Shown here piece by piece: positions 1 through 10,935 of a stretch of DNA of 64,000 bases. Below the pieces are notes generated by a model, which ran no database searches, was not told the origin of the DNA, and saw only the letters and a list, made by a program, of their open reading frames with translations. Position 1 is the first letter of the stretch, and each line of letters starts with the position of its first letter. Source of the DNA: Bryoerythrophyllum caledonicum (Eukaryota > Streptophyta > Bryopsida > Pottiales > Pottiaceae); NCBI GenBank assembly GCA_963971425.1, contig OZ020525.1:11538187-11602186 (forward strand). The letters run 5' to 3'. The translations under genes and the position numbers were made by a program.

Positions 1-219
1 CAAGCATGGCAACAATATTTTGAAGTGCATGCTTCAATTTGTAGCCTAGGCAGCACTATTTTGAAGTGCAGGTAGTCTTCAGAGTTTTGGAATAGAGTAG
101 TTGTTCTAGAATTTTTGTATAATTTTTGTATGATAATAGGTAATGTGGGAGAGGAAATAGATATTATTGTAAGTAACTTTTCTGATACGGGAATCTGTAG
201 AAGACTTTAGAAGAATTTC

Positions 220-2454
220 ATGATGGAAAGCGGAGGTGGTGTTCAAGGAGCACAGAGGATGATGGTGGACAAACCAAGCGAGGAGGGTTTTACAGTGAAA
301 AGGACAAAGAGGAACCCAGCAGATTTGGAGCTGGAGGTATACGCAAATCGTGATCTTCAAGCAAAGGAGGGTTGGGAATCAGTGCATGAGCCATGGACAG
401 CCGACAGTGCATTGGAGTACATCAAGTTTGCGCATCTCGACAGATGGTGGCCTGCGGAGCTCTACCCTAAACATTGTGCAGCAAGAGCAGTCACGTACAG
501 ACAGATCAATGACGTGCATGTGAAGTGGAGGTTCTTCGAGATCTTACGTGCCATTTCTAACTTGGAGAAATGGCCTAAGAATAATATTCCTAGATCCATT
601 GCAGCATTGATGTATGCAGAATATCAATTAGGAAAGGAAGTGGATTGGTCAACGATTCACGACCCCTTTTCAGGTGGTCGGAGACTTGGACGCCATCTTT
701 CAGCAAAGAAACCTCGAGAGATTCCAAGAAACAATGCCCCTCAATGGTTCCTTGATAACCCTACTTTGTACGACGATCCAAATGATGAAGTGCCGTTCAA
801 TCGAGAAATAATTGTTTCGCCAAGGAACAGTAGCGGTCGAAAGCGTAGAGAAAGGAAGGTTGAGGCCACTCATTGCAAAGAATTGGACAAGCATGCCCCA
901 AACGAGATTGGGGAGGGGTCAAACCCACTTTCAGAAACTTTGGAGATGGCCAATGCTATTCAAAGCAAAGCCGCTGACGCCCCGATGAAGTTTGATGAAG
1001 ATAAGTATGGTGAGTTACAAGCACAATTGGAAGTGCTTAGTGTGGAGATAAAGAGGTTGCAACATGGACGAGACGATGATGTGCTAACGGTGTCAAAAGT
1101 ACTTGCGCTAGAGATAGAGAAGAAGAACTTGCTTGCTGAAGTGACCCATCTACGCAATCAAGTCAATCAAGTCAACGATAGTAATGAAAAGTACATGATT
1201 GAAGTTGCAGACTTAAAGAGGGAGCTACAAGAAATCAAGGCACAACATGTAGCAACGGAGATGACGCGTGCAGGTTTGCGGCAAGAGTTGGATGAATTAA
1301 AAGCATATCGGGAGAATGAAGAATCGGCCCGAAACAATCTTAAATTATTGGTTTCAACAATAATCGATGAGCGCGAAGAGATGATGATCACAACGTTATT
1401 CGTTGTGGCACGGACACGGCAATACGAGGCGGAATTCCAGAGTATATGCGCTGAATGGACATCGGAGAAGAAGTTAAGGACCCTTTTGCTCACATCATGG
1501 CCTCGTGATGAAACCATGTATCCAATCAGCTGGGACGATAGTGATCCGTCGGTACTATTGAACAACAATAGTATTGATTGGAGGCTTGTGACAGAAGAGG
1601 ATCACTGTTGGGACATTGAAGAAGTGCATGATCATCCAACTGAAATGATTGGAAAGCCGTTGTGGCAAAGACCACACCCCATGACATCCGACGGATCATT
1701 ATGTCCTATCTGCGATAATCCTTGGGGTCCTGAAGGGTGTTATATGATTGGATCGTGTGGCCATTCGTTCCATCCGCATTGTCTAATCAAGAGTATGATT
1801 CGTTCGCGTACTTGCGGTGTATGTAGGGCGCCATTACATCCACGTTTGTATCTTCAATTTGGCCTACGGGATATCATGCCAAGTCACTGGGTGTATCGTC
1901 AAGATGATTATGACTTTGCACTTGAAGACTTCAATGGGAACCCTGTTGAGTGGAGTTGGAGACATAATATGTCCAAGGCACAACTGTGGCATACCTTTCA
2001 AGGGGAAGAATTGTTAGATGATCCGGACAAACTAGTACATGCAGCAAATGAGATGTATCCTAACAAACCGGCAGATTACGGCATGAAGATGTTTTTTTAC
2101 CAGACCCTAGGGTGGCATTGGAATCGTCAAAGAAACGAATTGGTGCACGGCTTAGGACCGCCACCATATTACAACTCATCTGGCGAGCGAGCTGTGGGGG
2201 ATCTAGAACTACGAAGGGCTTATCGTGATACAACACTACCTGCAACCACTGGAACGGAGGAATTGTATTGGGAAGAACGCTACCATCAAAAACGACTACT
2301 TCTGGCGGCGCTCGATGCCATTTTGGAAGACGTCGCCCCGGAGGTGAAGGAATGGCTTAATGGTGGGGAGATACCTCGATATCGGCAAGGCCATGGACGT
2401 CATGGATATCGAACGCGGAGTAATGTTCGTGCAAGAGATGCTGCAAGAGCTTAG
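220..2454 (+). CDS. RING-H2 finger and coiled-coil protein, unknown family
   Basis: Single open frame of 744 codons with no intron; ATG at 220 or 223, stop TAG at 2452. Residues about 265-420 are rich in E, K, L and Q with heptad-like spacing, so a coiled coil is likely. Around residues 497-545 there is a RING-H2 finger: CPIC, then CGHSFHPHC, then CGVC, giving the C3H2C3 ligand order, so E3 ubiquitin-ligase activity is a reasonable inference. The C-terminal 200 residues are rich in Trp, His and Tyr and match nothing I recognise. The N-terminus (residues 1-240) is basic and also unrecognised. A kinase-like gene follows on the same strand, separated by a GC-rich repeat array. The length of the clean frame argues for a functional or recently functional gene. 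It could belong to a lineage-specific multicopy family. Confidence 0.8.
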   Translation: MMESGGGVQGAQRMMVDKPSEEGFTVKRTKRNPADLELEVYANRDLQAKEGWESVHEPWTADSALEYIKFAHLDRWWPAELYPKHCAARAVTYRQINDVHVKWRFFEILRAISNLEKWPKNNIPRSIAALMYAEYQLGKEVDWSTIHDPFSGGRRLGRHLSAKKPREIPRNNAPQWFLDNPTLYDDPNDEVPFNREIIVSPRNSSGRKRRERKVEATHCKELDKHAPNEIGEGSNPLSETLEMANAIQSKAADAPMKFDEDKYGELQAQLEVLSVEIKRLQHGRDDDVLTVSKVLALEIEKKNLLAEVTHLRNQVNQVNDSNEKYMIEVADLKRELQEIKAQHVATEMTRAGLRQELDELKAYRENEESARNNLKLLVSTIIDEREEMMITTLFVVARTRQYEAEFQSICAEWTSEKKLRTLLLTSWPRDETMYPISWDDSDPSVLLNNNSIDWRLVTEEDHCWDIEEVHDHPTEMIGKPLWQRPHPMTSDGSLCPICDNPWGPEGCYMIGSCGHSFHPHCLIKSMIRSRTCGVCRAPLHPRLYLQFGLRDIMPSHWVYRQDDYDFALEDFNGNPVEWSWRHNMSKAQLWHTFQGEELLDDPDKLVHAANEMYPNKPADYGMKMFFYQTLGWHWNRQRNELVHGLGPPPYYNSSGERAVGDLELRRAYRDTTLPATTGTEELYWEERYHQKRLLLAALDAILEDVAPEVKEWLNGGEIPRYRQGHGRHGYRTRSNVRARDAARA

Positions 2455-2779
2455 AGCACCACATTAATTTGTGGAAGTGAAGGATTAAAGATTCAGTAAA
2501 CTATGACCAAGTCTAATTTCCCGATTGAATTAGTGTAACCAAAGCTCTCATGTTGTTATCTTTGACATTACGAACATGGAATTCACAGTGAGTTGTACAC
2601 AACGGAATACTTTTTACCCATTTTGAATGCATTTATATCGAGGTTCAAATTTGGACATTACCGTTCTCACATTGCCAAAACTTGTAGTTACACGGCGACC
2701 TTGTTGTCTCCCCAAACCCCACCCCTACAGCAACGGCAGTTGCAAAGAGCAATTCAAAGGAGAAAAACGACGCCCATTC
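2455..2779. other. 3' flank of the RING gene, no other gene
   Basis: Ordinary mixed-composition sequence between the RING gene stop and the first GC-rich array. Reading frames here run straight into the array and look like composition artefacts. It probably holds the RING gene's 3' UTR; no polyadenylation site can be fixed. Confidence 0.5.
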
Positions 2780-3168
2780 AGCGGACAGGCCGCGGGCAGT
2801 CCGCGGTCTCTGGGGGCCAGTCCGCGGGCAATCGGTTGCCAGTCCGCGGGCTCTTCCAACCCAATCCGCGCCCCGTCCGCGGGCAGTCCGCGGGCAATCC
2901 GCTGTAGTCCGCGGACAATCCGCTGCAGTCCGCGGGCAATCCGCTGCAGTCCGCGGCCAGTCCGCGGGCAATCCGCTGCCAGTCCGCGGGCAAGTCCGCG
3001 GGTAGTCCGCGGGCTCTTCCAACCTAATCCGCGCCCCGTCCGCGTCCAATCCGCGCCCTGTTCGCGTCCAGTCCGCGCCCTGTTCGCGTCCAGTCCGCGC
3101 CCCGTCCGCTCCCAGTCCGCGGCCCGTCCGCTCCCCGACCGCGCGGTTCTCCAGGTTCCCAACCCTAT
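2780..3168. repeat. GC-rich array 1 (AGTCCGCGG-type units)
   Basis: Imperfect tandem array built on AGTCCGCGG, in variants such as GCAGTCCGCGGGCAATCCGC and CGCGTCCAGTCCGCGCCC. Unit spacing is irregular, mostly multiples of about 10 bp. It is very rich in CpG and in CCGCGG. Frames on both strands stay open across it because the unit lacks stop codons; the predicted Arg/Pro/Ser-rich peptides are not credible genes. It ends about 30 bp before a TATA box, so it sits in the upstream promoter position of the kinase-like gene. Confidence 0.9.
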
Positions 3169-3194
3169 CCGCAATGTTCCCGACCCTTTGCAGC

Positions 3195-3205
3195 CTATAT
3201 AAAGG
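3195..3205 (+). promoter_or_regulatory. TATA box of the kinase-like gene
   Basis: CTATATAAAGG lies just downstream of GC array 1. Transcription would be expected to start near 3,225-3,235. A possible 5' UTR intron follows (donor GTATAG at 3305, acceptor TTTACAG ending at 3409), placing the ATG at 3412 two bases after the acceptor. Confidence 0.55.
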
Positions 3206-3411
3206 CGGATAGGCCATTGACGACCTCACTTTTTTCCCTCCATTTCCTTGCCCAATAGGAACCCGAGACCTTGTTGCGCGAGCACCATTGCACGGGTTTC
3301 GAGGGTATAGGAGTTAGGAAAGACGAATGCGGGGGTAACCCTTGTCATTTTTTTCCAGACTCACTCACTTTCGCACTGCACTTTAAGTGACCGGTTAACT
3401 ACTTTACAGGA

Positions 3412-5364
3412 ATGGCCGATAGCAGGGTGCATTATCAAGATGCAGACATGCAACTCCACGAGGCTCATTAGGTGGAAATTCAATCAACCACTGCTGCAGC
3501 CGATCGTGTGAGTGGTGGTATGTTGGCGAGAGGACAAGGTAGTGGAAGTGGGCGAAGTGACGGGGGTCGCAGGCACGGCATGGAAGAACTGCACCAAGAA
3601 TTTCATGCACTTGGACGAAATAATTCTCGTGGGTCGCAATCACATTCACGAGGCGCAGTAGGATCTCGAGGGGTTCCACGAGGATCAGCGCGGGGGACCA
3701 CTGAAGGAGGGCGGTCACGAGGATCTCAAAGTTTGAGAGGATTTCAACACCCGGGAGCTCGCAGTTCAGGCGGATCGAGTGGTGAGCCCGCAGTAGGAGA
3801 GCCATCACTAAGGGCTGTTCGACATGATGACGTACCATCTGCAACAAATTCCTTGGTTCCAAGCGAACCTTCAGTTGGAGCGGGACGAGGGCGGGGTAAA
3901 CGGCCTGCTTTTTCAGAGGACTCAGAGCCCTACTAGAAAAGAGCAAGGACAAGCCATTTGGATGCAATGAGCAAGGAATTTAAGTGCAGGGTTGTAGCAG
4001 ATATATTATTTTGGATGATAGAGAAAGGTCTATCCAAGTTGGAGAAACGGTACTTGTGTAACGGCGCTACAGGACTAGAAGCTATGGAGGCAAGATTGAT
4101 ACTCATTATCCAAAATATTGCCAATGAAGTAAATTTTCGCGAAGATAAATTGAGACATTCAATGGATACATGGCCCAGCTTGTTTGCCAAACAAGCTATT
4201 CACAACCCCGTGAAGACTATTTGGGATGTCTATTACAAGGAAGATGTAAGCGAACAAGCAATGGAAGTGAAGTTATTGTTTGAGAGACTCAAAGAGGGGG
4301 TAGAAGCAATCAAGCCGAAAGGGAGAACTAACCTCGCTATTCCTTGGATTGATCAAGATTTGGTTGCGCGGGTTGCGAGTAGAGGTCGTGAAGGTGTAGT
4401 GTGGCTTCCAATGCATGCGGAGGTAAAGGCGTTGGATACTAGAAATTATGAAGGAGGCTTTGGAGTTGTCTGTCGTGTGAGTATTGACGGTGTAAGTTGC
4501 ATTCCAGCACACATGGAGTTTGCGGGGAAAACAGTGAAGGAGGATAGTCGTGAAAAAAACCGGGAGAAACGTTCAATTGAGGCGTTAGCATGTCCAGTGG
4601 ACCATGCAGGGGTTATCAAAATCCAGTACCTGGATAGAAGAACATACGAGTCGTATACTCTATGGTGGAACGGTGGCTCACTAGCATCTATTTGGAGGAT
4701 CGATTCAAAATATGAGGAGGAACACGAAGATGATATTCTTAAAACAGCTGGAATCGACCTTGAGGCTCGTATGGAACTATGCGTGTATCGTAAAAATCGG
4801 GCCTCTTTAGCACGGGCACTACTGTGCATCATGGATGTAATACATTCCCAACGCATATTGCACAACGACTTGAGCCCCAACAATGTTATGCTTCATTTTC
4901 CGCAAGAGAAAAAAGATGTAGTGTACATCGGGGTGTGTGATTGGGGAATGGCATCATGGGACGGCGAAGACAAGATGTCAAACTACGGTCGACCCTCTAG
5001 TACAGAGCTCGGTGCTTTCCGAGCTAAGTATCGTCATGCTGCCCCCGAGCTATTCCATGTATATGGGAAGCCCGGAACACCAACGTCACCGAGGAGAATG
5101 GGAATATAGCATAAGCACAACCATAGATCTGAGGCGTATGCAGTGGGGTACTTGGCAAGGAGGATCTACAACTGCAATTGCTCTTCAAGCTTGTTCCAAA
5201 AGAACAAAGATCCGAGTTCATTGTCCAAGCGATTTGAGCAAGCCATGGACGAGTTGTTGAAACCCGATCCACTAGAGAGATCAACCGTCACGCATGTAGT
5301 AGACTTGTTGAAAGGACCGCCCTACAACCTAGCTACACCATGGGATTTCTTCCGCAATGAGTAG
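3412..5364 (+). pseudogene. protein-kinase-like gene with three in-frame TAG codons
   Basis: One reading frame runs from ATG 3412 to TAG 5362 but is interrupted by TAG at 3469, 3934 and 5107, with no frameshift. The N-terminal part (to about 3930) is Gly/Arg/Ser-rich low complexity. The rest has a kinase fold signature: glycine loop EGGFGVV, candidate lysine in FAGKTVK, catalytic loop ILHNDLSPNN (HND in place of HRD), VCDWG in place of DFG, AAPELF as the APE motif, and DPLERSTV near the end. The first two TAGs lie in or beside the low-complexity region; the third lies after the APE motif. All three could come from CAG (Gln) by deamination of CHG-methylated cytosine. The HND and DWG variants suggest an atypical kinase or pseudokinase. 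Alternatives are TAG readthrough or introns that I could not place. The gene lies between two direct GC arrays. Confidence 0.7.
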
Positions 5365-5639
5365 TATATAGTATATTGTGATTTCATAGTCTTTAGATAC
5401 TGTAGGGTATGTAGCATCTTCTCTATGTTGTGAAGTGTTGTCTAATTTGTATTCGGTTATTTGCAAGAAGAGAATGCCTTTTTGGACTTCCCTGTAATTT
5501 TGAATGAAGAACAACTTTGTACAAATTGTTTTGAATTAGTCTCCCAATCCGCCCTTTGTATCTTCAGAAATAAAAATGGAATAACGTAATTAAAAAATAT
5601 CCTAACTACCATATCCGCGCTCCCCCACTCCCAATCCGC

Positions 5640-6372
5640 GTTGCATTGGCGCCCCTACACCTAGGCCGGTGCGAGTCCGCGATCAGTCCGCGGCCAGTCC
5701 GCGGCAGTGACCGCGATCAGTCCGCAGCCAGTCCACGGCAGTGTCCGCGGCCAGTCCGCAGCAGCGTCAGCAGCAACGTCCGCAGCCAGTCCGCGGGTCT
5801 GCACTCAATCCGCGGGTCCCCATCCAGTCCGCTGCGTATCCGCAGCCAGTCCGCGGGTCCACATCCAGTCCGCTACGTATCCGCGGCAGTGTCCGCGGCC
5901 AGTCTGCGATCAGTCCGCGGCAGCGTCCGCAGCAGCGTCCGCAGCCAGTCCGCGGGTTCCCATCCAGTCCGCTGCGTATCCGCAGCCAGTCCGCGGGTCC
6001 ACATCCAGTCCGCTACGTATCCGCGGCCAGTCCGCGGCAGTGTCCGCAGCCAGTCCGCGATCTGTCCGCAGCAGCGTTTGCAGCCAGTCCGCGATCAGCC
6101 CGCAGCAGCGTTTGCAGCCAGTCCGCGATTAGTCCGCAGCAGCGTTTGCAGCCAGTCCGCGGGTATATATCCAGTCCGCTGCGTATCCGCGGGTCTGCAC
6201 TCAGTCCGCGGGTCCAAGTTCAGTCCGCTGCGTATCCGCGGGTCTGCACTCAGTCCGCGGGTCCAAGTTCAGTCCGCTGCGTATCCGCAGCCAGTCCGCG
6301 GCAGTGTCCGCACGCAGTCCGCGGCATGTCCGCGGACGGTCATCGCATGTCCGCGTGCAGTCCGCTCCTAAA
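5640..6372. repeat. GC-rich array 2 (same family as array 1)
   Basis: About 730 bp of CAGTCCGCGG-type units in the same orientation as array 1, beginning about 275 bp after the kinase-like gene. Higher-order units recur, for example a segment of about 40-60 bp containing CAGTCCGCTGCGTATCCGC, present around 5830, 5960, 6170 and 6220. Variants such as CAGCGTTTGCAGCCAGTCCG occur around 6070-6150. All plus-strand Ser/Arg/Pro reading frames here are repeat translation, not genes. Confidence 0.9.
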
Positions 6373-6617
6373 CTGCTCCCTCTGAAAAACCCCCCAACTT
6401 AATTGATTTTCACTCAAAGGTTAATACAACACAGCAAAGGGTAAAAGTGGTGAGAGACACGTAGGATGTCAATGCCACATAGGACGGCCACGTCGAGGCC
6501 AAGGTAACATATGTACCATACATAGGGTTAAAGTTCAGCTTTGACCCTAGGTTGACTCTATTGTGTCGTGACGAGAGGGTCCGTCACGACAGGTCACGTC
6601 ATGACGGCACGTCACTG

Positions 6618-6925
6618 TCACAATGTCATGATAGACAACCCTGGGCAAGGCCATCCTGCAATGACAAGGTCAACATGATTCACACGGTGAATGTCATCGT
6701 CTGATAGTAAGGAAATATTGTCCACAAGTTTAGAGAAGGAAATTTTGATGGCACTAGTGGCCAACAAGTCTGGAAATTGTCTCCTTAGTCTCCGTGAGTG
6801 ACGTTTGGCCAAATGCTTTGCTACTTCATCCACATCTACGTAAATGTAGCGCTTAACATTGATCCCTGCTTGTAAAACAGCTGCCAATCTTGTGCCAATT
6901 CCTCCAAAGAGTTCCTACAATACGA
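6618..6925 (-). pseudogene. C5-cytosine DNA methyltransferase-like fragment of the retroelement
   Basis: The segment begins with an ELFGGIGT glycine-rich motif, as in S-adenosylmethionine-binding motif I, and ends after DLVIAGWPC, the Pro-Cys motif IV region of C5 methyltransferases. Only the N-terminal half of the domain is present. It lies downstream of protease-like sequence on the same strand, so it reads as part of the retroelement and not as a host methyltransferase gene. Methyltransferase-bearing retrotransposons have been reported in charophytes and dinoflagellates, which makes the assignment plausible. Confidence 0.65.
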
Positions 6926-7462
6926 TGCCATCCGTTGGTGCCTTCTAATGGATGGTAGCAGTGTCTAACGGAGGCCCTAGGTGTAGTTCAATTCCAGGCT
7001 CCTGTTGCATCTGTGGTAGCATAGAATATTGCCATGCTTCTTCCACTACTAACTCCACGGCCTCCCTCAACTGGTGGGTGTCGCTCCACGCTGCCTCGAT
7101 CCCAGGTTGATATCCATCTTCCTCTCCACCACTCGTGTTGCCCATATAGACATCCACTTTCTTTACAGTGTGGTCAAGGATAGAAGGATCCTTAAAACCT
7201 GCCTGAAACCATGAAGGTTTCATATTCATACATCTAGAGAAGGCAAACATGTCAGCAAAGTAATCAGGAAGAACTCAAAGAAATCGAGTTGGCAGTTGAG
7301 TCTTCCGCCCATCTAATGCTTGCCATCCTAGTCTATAGCTTGCTGACTCCTCCCAAAAATCCAAGGTGAATCCCATTGGATATAGCACCGCCGAGCCCAC
7401 CAAGACATCATATGACTTGGCTTCCATGACTATTGCCTTCACCTTCATGAAATTGGCATCTG

Positions 7463-7753
7463 CTACATCACTTTGATTAAGTTGTAACACCAACTCAGCC
7501 CTTGTGATGCCTGTAGTGTGCTCTGTACCCCCATGGATGTTCTATTTGTCCATGGACACTTCACCAAAGTATCCCCAGTTAAACCCAATCCTTCAATAGC
7601 GGATGCTCCTAGCATCAAAGGTTGAGCTCCTGAATCCAAAAGCACATGTTGAGGTAAAAGAAACTTCCCCTTAGGCCCAATAAAGTTGGAAAATGCCTTG
7701 GAAACCCTAAACCACCACCACATTAGGGATAATGGATGACCTTTCAATCGCAA
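7463..7753 (-). pseudogene. aspartic-protease-like segment of the retroelement
   Basis: The LLDSGAQPLMLG stretch resembles the retropepsin active-site region (D-S/T-G-A). The downstream segment with YDVLVGSAVLYPMG continues toward the methyltransferase part. It is a fossil part of the element at 6600-10140. Confidence 0.5.
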
Positions 7754-8489
7754 GTCTGGCGGCCATTGTCTTGACTCGCATGGCTGCTGATAGCAGCCTC
7801 CACATTATCACTCTAGCTCTCCTCTGCATTGATTAACTCCATTTTCAACACATTGGCACTCGTGGAATTGCCCAACTCACACCTTGAGGCTGTTGTCTTG
7901 AAGACCTATGCCACATTGAAGCCATCTTGTGACAACATCTTACCAGAAAATAGAGGAGCTTCCTGTATAGAAGTTGTTGCTTCCATAAGTACTCCAGAAA
8001 CTCCTGTGAGTCCTCCAGCTCATGGTGAAGCTCGTTTGAATGTCGCCACTAGTTGTGGTGGAGGCACCATAGACGATGTGGGCACTATCTCTTCTAACGT
8101 GAAGGATTGGGGCAACCGTGCTTGTCGGTTATCCTTTCCATGGTGAGGATCTAGAGTTGGACTAGCTCCACGTGGAACTTCCTTGGAAATTGGAGTATGG
8201 CTCCGTGTGAGGGCATAGGCCTATTGTGTGCCATCTCTGATGGCAAGTGCCATGCCACTTAACTTGAAGTTTCTAAATTTACCATCCATTGAACTAAAAC
8301 CGCCTTCAACATGGAAACTAAGAGTAACCTAAGGGTTGCCACCTATCGCGGTAGTGTTGGCACTCATCGCTTCCATTTTTCCATTTTGGCCTCCAACTCT
8401 ACGAACTTGGCTTTCGAGCTTTTTTTTTCCCCTCCAGTGGCCTTGGACTTCTTGTCTTTGCTTCCTACTTTGGCTCCCATGCTCCCAGA

Positions 8490-9446
8490 GGGTTTCAACT
8501 CTGGGTGAAGCTTCCAACAATTGGCCTCCACATGCCCCTTGGCACCAAAACTAGAGCAGAAACCTTCAGTCTAAGGTGTGGAAGTCTTACCTTCCTTGCA
8601 ATCTTTCCTCTGATGTCTTGACTTCACACATTTGAAGCACAAGGCACTTGTGTCTGTGGTATACAAAGGAACAACAACCTAGGCCACCTTATCCTTCTAT
8701 GGGATCTAATCTTCACGTTTGATAAATCCTACGGCTGCCTTTTCTTTTAGTAAATTTATCTCAATCCGCTCTAAATTTTCGAAAACAAACCATAGTTTAG
8801 TTGGGGACTTCCAATTGCAACGCCTCATTGCTAACCAAGGTATTCAATTCATTGTTTAGGATACTGTACCAGTGTTGTACTGCCTGTTCTTTTGTAACTT
8901 TGTGAGTGGGTGAGATTAGTCTCCTTAATCTCGAATGAGCCTCTCTCAGAGACTCGTCACCTTCATGTGTGAAGGAACGAAGGGCCTTCATCTTATCCGC
9001 CATTTGTCCTTGATAGTCTCTATTGAGTTGTACAAAGAACCCAACTGTGGGATTGAATGAAGGTGGGTGATTTACCAGTTTCTGTGACTGCATCATATTC
9101 TCCATAGTGCTCGTGCCTTCTTTCATCTTCCCTTTAGACAAGAGCGATGATGTCACCCTCGTTGTTCCGCCGAATACGTCCACGTAGATCGGTGTGTAGA
9201 AATCTCTTCAGACCATAATTTCTGGGAAATGAGCCTCCTCGATCTATCCGTAGTCCGCCACTGAAGCTCCCTCCTAACACCCAAACAATGCCTCCACACC
9301 ATGTACGGATTGAAATTGGGATTTCGGGACTTTTGGAGTTCACACCACATGGTGAACTCCCTCCTGAAGTCATCGACTTTTATGGTGCCCGTGGCACCCG
9401 AAAATCTTTGTACCCCTCGTTCTCCATGTCCATATGGTAAAGCCAT
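8490..9446 (-). pseudogene. gag-like segment with zinc knuckles
   Basis: The ALRSFTHEGDESLREAHSRL region is typical of the retrotransposon gag domain. Downstream in element order is a CCHC-type knuckle (CFKCVKSRHQRKDC) and a second knuckle-like segment ending in CWKLHPEL. The frames are broken. It belongs to the retroelement at 6600-10140. Confidence 0.55.
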
Positions 9447-10784
9447 CTCCTCCCAATCAAAGTATGACTGGTAAAGCTTTGTAGGTAAAATTGGGACCTA
9501 AATACTTGTGTTCGGATTTTCAAGAAATTACTCTTCTTCTACCAGTGGCAAAGCACTATTCTCTGCCTCTATTGGTTAACCACAAATTTCTGTCAACACC
9601 CTCTCACTAGCATCTACTGAGAAAAGTGTGTTTCTCCGTGTAAAACCGGGACCTTTCCAATTATCCACATTGCTAGTTGGGTGATTTACTTGAACAATTG
9701 CCAAGCTTTATGGATTCCTCTCAACTCTGGAGCATAGATTGTAGGTGTTACTTTCCAGTCGAACAACTCTAAGGTAAGAATATTCCACACACTAATAGCA
9801 CTCTCTTGCCACGTGTTAACTTCCCACTGCCACGTAGTCTCGAGTAAGAACCCTTCGCTCTCGAACTCGGTGAAGATAAAAGAGATAGTGGATAGTTGAA
9901 TGTCTGAAGAGAAATCCTCTACTTCTATATCATACCTTGATCCAGAATTCCGAAGAATCACAGTCTTACCTCTATTCACCAAATCCTGGACCCTAACTTG
10001 TTCAATGGCGCGACACAAAGGTGCTGGAATTTCCTCCTTTACCTTAAGTGAGCGGATTTTCCACACCCCACCAAGTGAGTTCCAATACTTCACCGATTTC
10101 GCACTCAACACTTTCGTGCGTCATTTACGCAAGTTCTAGGGCCCCGTACGAGATTTGGCTATGGGAGAGAGCTCAAAGTCCCCGCCACTACCACTTGATG
10201 TGGAGGGAGAGCCTTTCACTTATAGGCTCTGCAAGCAAGTGATCAAGGGGTCCAACTCCTCTCTATCAATTTCCACCTTTGGTCCACTAGCCTTCTCAGG
10301 TTTCTTAGCCTCACATCTTCCCTCTATGGTCCATAATTTAAGTTCCAAGTATTATTGCAACACCTTTAAACCATGTTAATAATGTCATCGCAAGCTTCAA
10401 GCTTCCACTTTAACCTCCTCTCTCAAATATTACAGCCTCCTCACATCTCCACTACATTCTTGAAATACTCATGATCACCTTACAAGATACCTCAATTGAA
10501 TCCTCACTACCTACCACATGCGAACTGCCATAGATGTAGTTGAGAAGTTCTTACACATGTATAATCTAGTAGTGGATGTTGATCAAATAGAAGTTAACTG
10601 GATAAAGGGTCTAAAATCTAAAGGAGGTAGTACCATTAATCCGTTTTAATCTCCTTAAGTCAGCTCTAATTTTTTTAACATTGGTAGCATGGGATACGGT
10701 TGTGATACAGTACAATGCGGGTATAATATGGACGTGGTTGAGTACATACGGGTATTTCCAGGTACAGGACCCCGGGGATGTTCC

Positions 10785-10935
10785 AGCTACTGGGTATCAG
10801 TCACGCTGTTGGGTAATAGTTCCACTGCCGGATATTAGTCCTACTGCCGGGTATCAGTCACACTACCGTATATCAATCACACTACCGGGTTACAGACACA
10901 CTGCCGGGTATCAGTCATACTACCGGGTATGGGAA
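10785..10935. repeat. 22-bp minisatellite
   Basis: About six to seven imperfect copies of a unit near CTGCCGGGTATCAGTCACAC. The plus-strand frame across it is repeat translation. Confidence 0.75.

Larger units (their letters stand above)
6600..10140 (-). mobile_element. broken LTR-type retroelement (Ty3/gypsy-like) carrying a DNA methyltransferase part
   Basis: On the minus strand, in order, are a leader or gag-extension frame (9686-10111), gag-like sequence with CCHC-type knuckles (about 8490-9446), an aspartic-protease-like segment (about 7463-7753), an unassigned linker (about 6945-7493) and the start of a C5-cytosine methyltransferase domain (about 6618-6925). No reverse transcriptase or integrase is visible, and I found no LTR pair, so the ends are approximate. 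The copy is broken, with several disruptions and a missing 3' part; it looks old. Family placement is by the gag/protease arrangement only. Confidence 0.6.

Noticed and set aside
2593-3229. Long Ser/Arg/Pro frames on both strands
   Set aside because: They are translations of the GC-rich tandem repeat, which has few stop codons in any frame.
3412-5364. Alternative genetic code with TAG read as Gln
   Set aside because: The RING gene and the LINE RNase H frame end in TAG where a stop is expected, and the kinase-like frame also ends in TAG; decay by CHG deamination is simpler.
5646-6385. Plus-strand frames of up to 241 codons
   Set aside because: Repeat translation of array 2; no domain, and three frames open at once.
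8311-8554. Plus-strand small frames in the retroelement region
   Set aside because: Antisense to the gag zinc-knuckle region.
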